Shown: positions 1 through 6,528, counted from the stretch's first letter. The stretch is 7,646 nucleotides of DNA from Salibaculum sp031581025 (GCF_031581025.1 NZ_JAVLCA010000066.1); one strand, 5' to 3'. Made by a program: numbers and translations. The notes: generated by a model not told the origin, from the letters alone.

Positions 1-35
1 AGGATGGTGCGCGGGTGTTGAGTAGGTTGGGTCAT
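1..35 (-). CDS. Start of an unidentified leftward gene, cut by the left edge
   Basis: Only the first eleven complete codons are visible, reading MTQPTQHPRTI. The start is well supported: a perfect AGGAGG lies at 41-46 on the minus strand, five bases before the ATG, and an in-frame stop (TGA at 123-125) with no ATG between rules out a longer version. The product cannot be identified from so few residues. It follows the primase gene on the same strand, but 392 non-coding bases with a repeat array separate them. It may therefore have its own promoter in that stretch rather than being read only from the upstream operon. Confidence 0.7.
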   Translation of the reverse strand, partial: MTQPTQHPRTI

Positions 36-40
36 GACGA

Positions 41-46
41 CCTCCT
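41..46 (-). promoter_or_regulatory. Shine-Dalgarno site of the left-edge gene
   Basis: The minus strand reads AGGAGG here, followed by five bases and then the ATG at 35-33. It is a full match to the anti-Shine-Dalgarno core and is the main evidence that a gene begins at the left edge. Confidence 0.8.
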
Positions 47-136
47 CTTCGGTTTGGCGAGCGCGGCGAGAGGGCTGGCCGGTGAAGGCTGCGGTCTCGC
101 CAGGCCCCGAAGGGTGGTCTGGTCATGGCAGGTGCG

Positions 137-153
137 GGGCGAGTGGCTCGCCC
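137..153. repeat. GC-rich 7-bp hairpin with a three-base loop
   Basis: GGGCGAG (137-143) and CTCGCCC (147-153) are perfect reverse complements around TGG. No T-tract follows on either strand, so it does not look like a standard intrinsic terminator. It lies between the first 11-mer copy and the left-edge gene, so it would be in that gene's leader RNA if transcription starts further right. Confidence 0.4.
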
Positions 154-156
154 GGC

Positions 157-420
157 ACTTCTTTCAATTCCTTCAGCAGACCGATTTGAAAGAAGTCGGC
201 CCCTAAGGTGTTGATTGGTATATATATTATACCTTCTTTCAATACTTCAATTATTTCAATAGGTACCCTCTCCATACTTCTCATCGCGTGCGAGCACACA
301 CATACACACGTGTCCTCTTGAAAGATTGAAAGAAGTGAAGGAAGTCAAAAAGCCGTTCCTGAACAGTGACTTAGACCCCAACTTCTTTCAATTTGAAGAA
401 AGCCCCGTTTTGAAAGAAGT
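157..420. repeat. Alternating array of six 11-bp repeats, TTGAAAGAAGT
   Basis: Copies lie at 157-167 (minus), 186-196 (plus), 232-242 (minus, one mismatch at the last base), 326-336 (plus), 381-391 (minus) and 410-420 (plus). The five others are exact. Orientation alternates strictly, giving three inverted pairs. The outer pairs 157/186 and 381/410 both have starts 29 bases apart and an 18-base spacer; the middle pair has an 83-base spacer. Partial copies also occur: TTGAAAGA at 318-325 directly before the fourth site, TTGAAGAAAG at 393-402, and two ATTGAA-type pieces on the minus strand at 243-260. The last copy is only seven bases from the primase stop codon. Such an arrangement is typical of binding sites for a dimeric or oligomeric protein. 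Confidence 0.85.
217..233. promoter_or_regulatory. TATA-rich near-palindrome, possible unwinding element or leftward promoter
   Basis: The bases GGTATATATATTATACC form arms GGTATA and TATACC around a five-base AT centre, in an otherwise GC-rich genome. On the minus strand it contains TATAAT at 231-226. It also directly abuts the third 11-mer copy (232-242). No well-spaced -35 box accompanies TATAAT; TTGAAG at 250-245 pairs with TATATA at 226-221 at an 18-base spacing. It could be a leftward promoter for the gene starting at 35, or the easily melted element of an origin. Neither is proven. Confidence 0.4.
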
Positions 421-427
421 CTGTCGC

Positions 428-2698
428 TCACGATAGCATCCGGTAAACCATGGCCCTGCGACCGCCCGTATCGCGCATGCCGGTGGTGATGTCGCCGCTT
501 TCGATCAACGTTTCCAGAATTTCATTGCGGTCGCGGGATTTCAACCATTGCGACGCCCGCGTGACCTCGGATTTGGTGATCCCCTTGGCTCCGGCCGCGC
601 GGATAATCTCCTTCAACCGCTTCAGATGCGCCTCGATTTCAGTATCGGCCACATGCCGCTGGACGGCTTCGATCGTCCGTCGCGCGTAGTGCTGGACAAA
701 ACCGATAGCCCAGTCGGCGGCCGTGATGTCGATCTCGGGATGCGCCGGATCCCGCCCCACGGCCACGATCATGGCGAGCTTCAACGCATTCTCGCCGATC
801 CGGGCCAGGATCGCGGTGAAGGCCGTACCAGCGGCGGCCCGCAACTCATCTGTCAATTCGTCGCTGAGCCGCTTGAACCGCACCCGCGCCTCATCGGTCA
901 TGGGCACGATCATCGGTGTCACGGTTGTATTCTGATCCGCCGTCTTGCCCGTCAGGTTGCCCGTGTGGTGCCCACCGCCCGAGGCGACCCGCTTCAATCC
1001 CTCAATCAAGTTGGGCGGTGCCTGCCGAATGCCCATGGCAGTGTTCTCGTCCGGGTAATCCTCGTCGCTCGGCAGGATCAGGAAACGCGCGAGCGAACCA
1101 TCAACCACGTTGGCGCCCTGCAACGCGCCCCAGAAATGCAGCGGCGTGGTCGTGCCATAGACGCAAAGGCAGGGCTGGACGATGTCGCGCCGTTCGTTCG
1201 ACCCATCACGATTGGCGTATTCCGCGCCGAGAAAGATGCCACCAGCGGCCGTATAAAGCTCGGTCATGTTGTCGAGGATTTCGGTGATGTGGCGCGGGCT
1301 GCGTTTGCGATCCGCCGCCGCCGCGAGGAACATGCCGAACTCGTCGATCTGGAACAGGATCGCGGGCTGGCGGTGCAACGCGGTCAAGAGGCCCGCCCCG
1401 GACGCGATCTTGTTGCCTCCGAGGTGATGAGCAAGGCCCGCCTCGAAGAAGACCTCGTTGAGGATTTCGCGGGCGTGGTTCTTGCCCGATCCACTGTCGG
1501 CAATGCCCACGACATACAGGTTCGAGCGCAGGTTGCTCTCGGTCCGGTATTGGCGCCCCATCAGCGCGCCGATGGCACACAGGCTCGCCCCGAGCGACAG
1601 GAGCGGCTGCGGACGCCGCGCCGTCGTGAGCATGTACTCCGTCAGATCACCCACCAGCCCGTCCGGCATGACCAGCGCGAATGGCGGGCTGGCCGGGACG
1701 TCATCGCTCTGGTCTGATTGAACGTCCAGCCTAGACAGCAGCCCCGCCGCCGGATGCGCACCATCACAGGCCGCGGAGCCATCCAGGCACAGAGAGGCAT
1801 TAGGCTGCCAGCCACGCTCCATGGCGAGATGGTAGATCGTGCCGGCCCCAATCCGGTCGGGCTTGAAACTGGCCCAGGCCTTGGCCGTGGCTGCTGGAAC
1901 GTCTTTCGCGGCCTGCGCCGACCAGTCGGCAAAGATATCGGCCCCGGCTTGCCCGAGCGCGCCTTTCAGCGCCATGCCGATGCGCATCCAGCTGTCATAA
2001 TCCAGCTCGGCATTGGGCAACCATCCGAGGGCCGCCTGGATGGCGGGCAATGTGCCGATCTGGCTATGACTGCGCAGGTGTTCGCTCGACGGTATGCCGG
2101 TAGAGAGGCCGCGCTGGCGCAGGGCGTCTGGCAGCAGCTCATAAGCCTCGTCGAGAAACGCCGCCGCTGCCTCGGCGGTGATTTCCGGCAGATCGCCGAT
2201 ATCGAGATCAGCGAGGCCGTCATCCGGCCAGATATAGGGTGCGCCGGTCTCCGGATGGGTGGCATAGGCAAGGAACTGCTGTCCGAGGCAGAGCACTTCC
2301 AGCGGATGGCGCTTGATGCCCCGGAACGGTGCGGATGTGCGATAGATCAGCATGCGTTTCGGGGCTTTGCCGATCCGCAACGCCGGAGTGTCGCCGAGGC
2401 GGGTGCGGGCAAGCTGCTCGATCCGGATCGCCAGTTCAGCATCCTCGGCAATGTCGATATCGACGGCCGCCACCGCTCCTCCGACGATGCCGATGCCGCA
2501 ATCGGGCCACGCCGACCACGTCGTTACCTCGACTTCCGTCGTAGCCCTTTCTGCATGCCGGTTCCATTCCGGATAATCTGCCCACGCCCCGCGCTGGAAG
2601 CGCCCCGGCTTTTTCGTACCCGGAGCGATCGGCAGGATTGCGTAGCCATTGGTGACGAGGCGCGCACCGAGGCGCGCCATGTGAGATGTGTGAGCCAT
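428..2698 (-). CDS. Primase-polymerase/helicase fusion (Prim-Pol, PriCT-2, P-loop ATPase)
   Basis: This 756-residue protein probably makes primers and unwinds DNA at the element's own replication fork. The N-terminal part (about 7-190) resembles the bifunctional primase/polymerase domain: GYAILPIAPGTKKP at 18-31, the catalytic pair D80/D82 in AVDIDI, basic residues around 108-120, and a likely third acid E134. A PriCT-2-like domain follows at about 219-297 (LDYDSWMRIGMALKG and the conserved GAGTIYHLA-type end). The helicase-like P-loop domain has Walker A GIADSGSGKN at 398-407 and Walker B ILFQIDEFG at 447-455. The last 60 residues look like a winged-helix segment. The ATG at 2698 is preferred over a TTG one codon earlier: it overlaps the upstream stop as TGATG and has GGAGG ten bases upstream. 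The family is known from phages and plasmids; whether it starts replication at the adjacent repeats is inference. Confidence 0.88.
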   Translation of the reverse strand: MAHTSHMARLGARLVTNGYAILPIAPGTKKPGRFQRGAWADYPEWNRHAERATTEVEVTTWSAWPDCGIGIVGGAVAAVDIDIAEDAELAIRIEQLARTRLGDTPALRIGKAPKRMLIYRTSAPFRGIKRHPLEVLCLGQQFLAYATHPETGAPYIWPDDGLADLDIGDLPEITAEAAAAFLDEAYELLPDALRQRGLSTGIPSSEHLRSHSQIGTLPAIQAALGWLPNAELDYDSWMRIGMALKGALGQAGADIFADWSAQAAKDVPAATAKAWASFKPDRIGAGTIYHLAMERGWQPNASLCLDGSAACDGAHPAAGLLSRLDVQSDQSDDVPASPPFALVMPDGLVGDLTEYMLTTARRPQPLLSLGASLCAIGALMGRQYRTESNLRSNLYVVGIADSGSGKNHAREILNEVFFEAGLAHHLGGNKIASGAGLLTALHRQPAILFQIDEFGMFLAAAADRKRSPRHITEILDNMTELYTAAGGIFLGAEYANRDGSNERRDIVQPCLCVYGTTTPLHFWGALQGANVVDGSLARFLILPSDEDYPDENTAMGIRQAPPNLIEGLKRVASGGGHHTGNLTGKTADQNTTVTPMIVPMTDEARVRFKRLSDELTDELRAAAGTAFTAILARIGENALKLAMIVAVGRDPAHPEIDITAADWAIGFVQHYARRTIEAVQRHVADTEIEAHLKRLKEIIRAAGAKGITKSEVTRASQWLKSRDRNEILETLIESGDITTGMRDTGGRRAMVYRMLS

Positions 2699-3084
2699 CA
2701 AAACGGCACCTCCGGGGTCATGGCATCGAGCCGCGTCCGGTCCTTGCCCGCAAGTTCACGCAGGTGGTCGCAGTAGCCGGTGACAACCGCATCGATGAAG
2801 CGGTCCCATTCGGTTTCGGTCAGGGTTACGAGATCGGATTTGCCGATGCTCTCGAGATATTCGCCGCCTTCCTGGCCGCCGACGGTCATGGCCTCGCTCT
2901 CGTTCGGGGTGGGATCGATCATGCCCGTCCTCCCGTGACAGATGTCCTGGCAGGTCCGGGAGCAGAGGTGCTTTCGGCTGTCGTCCCGCCGCTGGTCCGA
3001 GACGGGGAAACCTGCGTTGAACCAGCCAAATCCGCGAGGTTCCCGGTGGCAGACGGCGCAGAGGCCGGCATGGATTTGGGGCAT
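2698..3084 (-). CDS. Small cysteine-motif protein resembling DUF6511, overlapping the helicase gene
   Basis: The 128-residue reading begins MPQIHAGLCAVCHREPRG and contains CAVC (9-12) and CSRTCQDIC (41-49), a likely zinc-binding pattern, then a helical part rich in acidic residues. From memory it resembles small phage proteins called DUF6511, whose function is unknown. The first 162 bases overlap the helicase gene in another frame. By hand count third positions in this overlap are G or C in about 44 of 54 codons in this frame against about 34 of 54 in the helicase frame, which favours this frame as the older coding one. The ATG at 3084 has only a weak AGG upstream. A second ATG at 2922 has GGGAGG six bases before it and overlaps the helicase stop as ATGA; it would give a 74-residue form lacking the cysteine motif. 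Both forms may be made. Confidence 0.72.
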   Translation of the reverse strand: MPQIHAGLCAVCHREPRGFGWFNAGFPVSDQRRDDSRKHLCSRTCQDICHGRTGMIDPTPNESEAMTVGGQEGGEYLESIGKSDLVTLTETEWDRFIDAVVTGYCDHLRELAGKDRTRLDAMTPEVPF

Positions 3085-4667
3085 GGATCGAACCTGTAAC
3101 CGGTGATTTCAAAATAGCGGCCCGAGGGACGGACCGAGATCGCACTGGGGCGGGTCAGACAGCTTGCCTGCGCAATGGCCCGATTGACGCTGTGCGGCAC
3201 GTCCACACCCGGCGCGCGTTTGCGCCACCACTCGACCGCCTTCTGACGCGCATAGCCCTGATGCTCGAAGCAAACCCATTCGCTGTAGCTCGCAAGACCG
3301 CAGCTGTAGGTGACCTTCAGCGAGGGTCGCCCGCCGCGCTTGTCGTGCCGCCGGTATGAGACGTCGCTCACCGGCAGCCATTGGGGCGATTTCGGCGCTT
3401 TTGGCGACAGCACCGGCAGAGTGGCGGCGGTCGGGGCAACTTTCACCTCGCGCGCGGGAAACTCGTATCCGCAGTCCGGGCATTCGGTGGCCGAGAGCGC
3501 AATGATGCTCTCGCATATCGGGCAGACCTTGGTGGGGGCCTCACCCCCGCCGCCCTCACCGGGACGTTTGGGACGCACCAGATCGATCGGCCCGTGGCGG
3601 CGCACATTGCCGGCGAAGTCCAGAACGAGGCAGTTTTCCTTGCCCGCCGCCAAGCGTGTGCCACGACCGACCATCTGTACATAGAGCCCGGCCGATTTCG
3701 TGGGGCGCAGCAGCGCGATGAGATCGACCGCCGGCGCGTTGAAGCCGGTGGTCAGCACGCCCATCGAGGCCAGCGCGCGGATTTCTCCGCGCTTGAAGGC
3801 GGCGATGATGGCATCGCGCTCCTCCTTGGGCGTGTCGCCGAAGATCGTGCGGCAGCTGATGCCTTGCCGGCCGAACTCTTCGGCAACATGGCGCGCATGA
3901 TCCACGCCCGAGCAGAAGGCGAGCCAGGATTTTCGATCCTTGCCATAGGCGATGATCTCGGTGACAGCCGCGCGGGTGGTTGCCTCCTGATCGACCGCGG
4001 CCGCCAGATCACGCGCAATGAAGTCGCCCGCGCGGGTGCCCACCTTCGTGACATCCAACCGGGTGGCGGGCTGCTTCGAGACCAGCGGGCTGAGATATCC
4101 CTGGTCGATCAGCTCGCGAACCGAGGCGTCATAGGCAATGTCGGTAAACAGCGCCGATTTGCCCTCGTGCAGCATGCCGCTGTCCAGCCGGAACGGTGTG
4201 GCGGTCAATCCGATCACCTTGAGCGCCGGATTGATCTGCGCCAGCCCGTCCAGAAACCGTCGGTACATGGTGCTGGACGTACCCGGGATCAGGTGCGCCT
4301 CGTCGATCAGCACCAGATCGGTATGGCCGATTTCCTGCGCGCGGCGGTGGATCGACTGGATGCCGGCAAAGAGAATGCGCGCTTGCGCCTCCCGCTTGCC
4401 AAGCCCTGCCGAATAGATGCCTGCAGGGGCCTCGGGCCAGAGCCTGATCATTTCGGCATGGTTCTGCGCGATCAGCTCGCGCACATGGGTCACGATCAGG
4501 ATGCGCTGATCGGGCCAGGCTTTCAGCACGCCCTCGATGAAGGCCGCCATGACGAGCGACTTGCCGCCCGCCGTCGGGATGATCACCAGAGGATTGCCGC
4601 TGTTGGTCTGGAAATAGTCGTAGATTGAGGTGATCGCGGCGTTTTGGTACGGGCGCAAAGTCAGCAT
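2919..4667 (-). CDS. RadD-like superfamily 2 DNA helicase (DEAH) with zinc finger
   Basis: This 582-residue protein has the full set of superfamily 2 motifs: an N-terminal Q-type start LRPYQ (4-8), motif I PTAGGKS (31-37), motif II DEAH (122-125), motif III TATP (155-158) and motif VI QMVGRGTR (331-338). A four-cysteine zinc finger follows (C382, C385, C396, C399). This layout and length match bacterial RadD (E. coli YejH, about 586 residues), a repair and recombination helicase. A domain rich in aromatic and basic residues lies at about 430-490. The last 54 residues are low-complexity Ser/Thr/Ala/Pro and lie where the next gene overlaps in another frame, so this tail may be a by-product of overprinting. 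The ATG at 4667 has GGAGG seven bases upstream and overlaps the nuclease stop as ATGCTGA. It probably works with the nuclease just upstream in DNA end processing. Confidence 0.9.
   Translation of the reverse strand: MLTLRPYQNAAITSIYDYFQTNSGNPLVIIPTAGGKSLVMAAFIEGVLKAWPDQRILIVTHVRELIAQNHAEMIRLWPEAPAGIYSAGLGKREAQARILFAGIQSIHRRAQEIGHTDLVLIDEAHLIPGTSSTMYRRFLDGLAQINPALKVIGLTATPFRLDSGMLHEGKSALFTDIAYDASVRELIDQGYLSPLVSKQPATRLDVTKVGTRAGDFIARDLAAAVDQEATTRAAVTEIIAYGKDRKSWLAFCSGVDHARHVAEEFGRQGISCRTIFGDTPKEERDAIIAAFKRGEIRALASMGVLTTGFNAPAVDLIALLRPTKSAGLYVQMVGRGTRLAAGKENCLVLDFAGNVRRHGPIDLVRPKRPGEGGGGEAPTKVCPICESIIALSATECPDCGYEFPAREVKVAPTAATLPVLSPKAPKSPQWLPVSDVSYRRHDKRGGRPSLKVTYSCGLASYSEWVCFEHQGYARQKAVEWWRKRAPGVDVPHSVNRAIAQASCLTRPSAISVRPSGRYFEITGYRFDPCPKSMPASAPSATGNLADLAGSTQVSPSRTSGGTTAESTSAPGPARTSVTGGRA
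2929..2934 (-). promoter_or_regulatory. Internal Shine-Dalgarno for a possible short form starting at 2922
   Basis: GGGAGG on the minus strand is six bases before the ATG at 2922-2920, which overlaps the helicase stop codon as ATGA. It is a much better ribosome site than the one before the 3084 start, so re-initiating ribosomes from the helicase would be expected to begin here. Confidence 0.6.
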
Positions 4668-5605
4668 GGCGCATCCTCCGTGGTGCGGGCGTCATTTTCC
4701 CAGGTGGAGCCATCGGGCATGCGGTAGGTGACGATGTCGTCCCCCGCATCGATCACCTCACCCGGCACGAGATCGGGGATGAAGAGATGTCGGCGGCAGC
4801 CCGCACGCTGCTCAGGCGGCGCGAGCATCCGGTCGTGACGGGCGCAATGCCACCCGGCATCGACTGCTGTGGAATGCAGGCAGGACCGACAGGTCACCGC
4901 AGCACCACCGCCTTCGTGGCAGGCGGCATGATGATCGCAAAACCGGCATTCGAACCATGCCGGATCCTCACTGATCCGCGCCGGCGGATGCTGGGCGAAG
5001 ATGATGCGGCCGGCCTTCTCCAGTAGCCTCTCGGCCATGGCGGGATCGGCCTCGATCCGCTCGAGATGCAGCGCATCGGTGTCCTTGCAGACCGCCATGT
5101 AGAGGGCCCGTGTGATGCCCGTGAGCTGCATGTAGATCTGCATCTGCGCCGCATGCTGGGGCTTTGACAGCACCACCCCCTTCGCGATCAGATCCGCAAA
5201 GCTCTTTGTGCCGTGCGTCTTGAACTCCAGCACATGCCAGGTTTTCGGGGCCTCCAGCAGACCGAGGGCGACACCGTCCAGCGAGCCGCCGAAATGCCCG
5301 CCATGGGCCTCGACGCGGAACTGACGCCCGGTTTCCGGATCCACCTCCAGGACGGTCGCCCCGGTGGCGCGCAAGTTGCGGACCATCCGGTCCTCTTCCA
5401 ACTGCCCGGTCTCGAACAGGCGCAGCAGGCGACCGGAATGGCGCGAAGGCGTGATCCAGCGGAAATCATACCAGAGCGCCCGGGCGCAGGATTTGCCAAT
5501 GATCGACGCGCCGAGGTGATCACGAAAGCCGTCGCCCTGCCGGGCCTCATAGGAGGCATGGATCGCCGTGAGTGTCGGCGTGGGCGGTGCGGGAAGATCA
5601 GCCAT
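4661..5605 (-). CDS. PD-(D/E)XK exonuclease with AddB/Cas4-type iron-sulfur cysteines
   Basis: The 314-residue protein has the nuclease core: D110 in GGSLDG, E127-F-K129 in LEFKTH, and Q154/Q156 with Y158 in the QMQIY motif. Cysteine C40 together with C220, C223 and C229 has the same late spacing (CX2CX5C) as the 4Fe-4S cluster that staples AddB and Cas4-family nucleases, so a cluster is likely. A second set, C239, C242, C254 and C270 with nearby histidines, suggests an extra metal-binding module after the core. The function is probably resection of DNA ends for recombination. The ATG at 5605 is preferred to a GTG one codon earlier: it shares its A with the preceding stop (TGATG) and has GGAGG seven bases upstream. 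There is no CRISPR array or cas1/cas2 nearby, so a Cas4 role in adaptation is not suggested. Confidence 0.88.
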   Translation of the reverse strand: MADLPAPPTPTLTAIHASYEARQGDGFRDHLGASIIGKSCARALWYDFRWITPSRHSGRLLRLFETGQLEEDRMVRNLRATGATVLEVDPETGRQFRVEAHGGHFGGSLDGVALGLLEAPKTWHVLEFKTHGTKSFADLIAKGVVLSKPQHAAQMQIYMQLTGITRALYMAVCKDTDALHLERIEADPAMAERLLEKAGRIIFAQHPPARISEDPAWFECRFCDHHAACHEGGGAAVTCRSCLHSTAVDAGWHCARHDRMLAPPEQRAGCRRHLFIPDLVPGEVIDAGDDIVTYRMPDGSTWENDARTTEDAPC

Positions 5606-5967
5606 CACACCCCCTCCCGTTCGCTGCGGGCCTGCGCTTCGGCCAGAATGCCGTCCCAGGCCTCAGTGTCGTGACGCTCGCGCAGCACGGCGATCAGGGC
5701 GTCCTTGAGCTTTTCGCGACGACGGCGGCCGGTGCCTTTCGCCAGCAACTCGGACCGTTCACGGCACAAGTGGCGCAGCGCAGTCCGGGCCCGGTGAAAC
5801 CAGTCGGGATCGATCGGCGTCTGGCCCCGTTGACGTGCCAGATCGGCGGTCGCGATCTGCGTGCGGATCTTGGCGATATCGTCGTCGAGTTCGATCAGCC
5901 GGCGCTGGTATTCAGACAAGCCGGGTCTGTTCGCGGCCACGGGGGCCGCGTTAGTCAGGTCAGTCAT
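5605..5967 (-). CDS. Small charged helical protein, function unknown
   Basis: This 120-residue protein is not recognised. It is rich in Arg, Glu, Leu and Ala with no signal peptide, membrane segment or cysteine motif, and looks almost wholly helical. Residues 17-45 could form a coiled coil, 55-75 a second helix, and 80-88 is a basic patch (GRRRREKLK). It is a plausible nucleic-acid-binding or adaptor protein, but that is a guess. The ATG at 5967 has GAGGA seven bases upstream. Its stop overlaps the nuclease start as TGATG, so the two are probably translationally coupled. A strong hairpin (5992-6024) lies in the 63-base gap between it and the DUF669 gene. Confidence 0.75.
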   Translation of the reverse strand: MTDLTNAAPVAANRPGLSEYQRRLIELDDDIAKIRTQIATADLARQRGQTPIDPDWFHRARTALRHLCRERSELLAKGTGRRRREKLKDALIAVLRERHDTEAWDGILAEAQARSEREGV

Positions 5968-5991
5968 GAACGTATCCTCAGATGGGGTTGG

Positions 5992-6024
5992 GCGCTGCCC
6001 CGGCGGACGGGCGCGGGGCAGCGC
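5992..6024 (-). repeat. Perfect 11-bp GC-rich hairpin after the DUF669 gene
   Basis: GCGCTGCCCCG (5992-6002) and CGGGGCAGCGC (6014-6024) are exact reverse complements around an 11-base loop. In the leftward transcript it begins six bases after the DUF669 stop and ends before the next Shine-Dalgarno. No U-tract follows, so it is not a standard terminator. It could protect the 3' end of an RNA for the DNA-binding protein, attenuate read-through, or mark a processing site. Confidence 0.6.
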
Positions 6025-6030
6025 TGTGCA

Positions 6031-6528
6031 TCAGCCCTTCTTGTTCCAGGGGGCGGCGGCCATCCTGGCCGGAGCAGCGGCAGCGGCTCCGGCAGTCTGG
6101 GCCTTCGCCGCTTGCGGCGCGGCCGGGCTCGGGTCCGGCACCATGTACCGGATCGCGTTGCTTTCGCCGTAGCCGTTCTTCGGCGGTTTCACCGTCACCT
6201 GGATCGTCATCGGGATGAGGTGCAGCTCCTCGCTGTCGCTGACCTGCATTCTCCCCGTCGCGTGGCAGATTGCCGACAATGTGCGCTGCGCGATCTCGAC
6301 CGTGGTCGGGTTCGGGTTCACCAGGTTCAGCTGGTCGAAGATCTTCCGGCCCTGGTGCGGGCCATCCAGAATATCCAGCATCAGCCAGAGGAACTGGCCC
6401 ATGCCATTGCGGGTCGCGCGCATTTCGCTCTCGACGATCTGGGCGCGATATTTGCCTGCGGGCAGCAGCTCATAGGCGGTGGTGGGATCGATGCTGGAGG
6501 CATCGAATGCGGCGTCAAAACGTGCCAT
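6031..6528 (-). CDS. DUF669 family single-strand DNA-binding type protein
   Basis: The 165-residue protein fits the DUF669 phage family, small OB-fold-like proteins thought to bind single-stranded DNA in recombination modules. The core spans about 18-120, with YELLPAGKYRAQIVESE (19-35), the aromatic stretch FLWLMLDILDG, and FDQLNL. An Ala/Pro-rich linker follows (about 130-158) and the chain ends PWNKKG. It lacks the acidic tip that cellular SSB uses to recruit partners. The ATG at 6528 has AAGGA seven bases upstream. It follows the Sak4-like ATPase by 23 bases, and DUF669 and this ATPase type are common neighbours in phage genomes, which supports both calls. It probably coats strands that the ATPase anneals. 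Confidence 0.82.
   Translation of the reverse strand: MARFDAAFDASSIDPTTAYELLPAGKYRAQIVESEMRATRNGMGQFLWLMLDILDGPHQGRKIFDQLNLVNPNPTTVEIAQRTLSAICHATGRMQVSDSEELHLIPMTIQVTVKPPKNGYGESNAIRYMVPDPSPAAPQAAKAQTAGAAAAAPARMAAAPWNKKG

Larger units (their letters stand above)
36..427. promoter_or_regulatory. Non-coding repeat-rich region: candidate origin or multi-operator control region
   Basis: No credible gene lies in this stretch. Its right part, about 200-420, is visibly AT-rich against the GC-rich surroundings. It holds the six-copy alternating 11-mer array (157-420), a TATA-rich near-palindrome (217-233), a CA-rich run ending in the palindrome ACACGTGT (306-313), a 6-base inverted repeat AAGTCA/TGACTT (342-347 and 367-372), and a GC-rich 7-base hairpin (137-153). 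It sits between the primase/helicase stop and the next leftward start. Repeats plus an AT-rich core beside a replication gene suggest an origin; position upstream of a gene equally suggests an operator and promoter region. The sequence alone does not decide between them. Confidence 0.6.

Noticed and set aside
15..206. Plus-strand 63-codon frame in the left non-coding stretch
   Set aside because: It starts at a non-ATG codon without a Shine-Dalgarno, overlaps the well-supported minus-strand start at 35, and ends inside the repeat array.
157..420. CRISPR array
   Set aside because: The repeats are 11 bases, alternate in orientation and have irregular spacers of 18 to 83 bases; CRISPR repeats are longer, directly repeated and evenly spaced. 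The Cas4-like nuclease nearby has no cas1 or cas2 companion.
381..420. Intrinsic terminator after the primase gene formed by the last inverted repeat pair
   Set aside because: The stem would be AT-rich with an 18-base loop and no U-tract follows leftward, so it does not meet the usual terminator pattern.
548..1717. Long plus-strand open frame of 389 codons opposite the primase gene
   Set aside because: High GC opens frames opposite real genes. The product is Arg/His/Gly-rich with no motif, whereas the minus strand encodes clear Prim-Pol and Walker motifs.
3381..4628. Plus-strand open frame of 415 codons opposite the helicase
   Set aside because: It mirrors a gene with the complete superfamily 2 motif set and shows no recognisable domain or ribosome site of its own.
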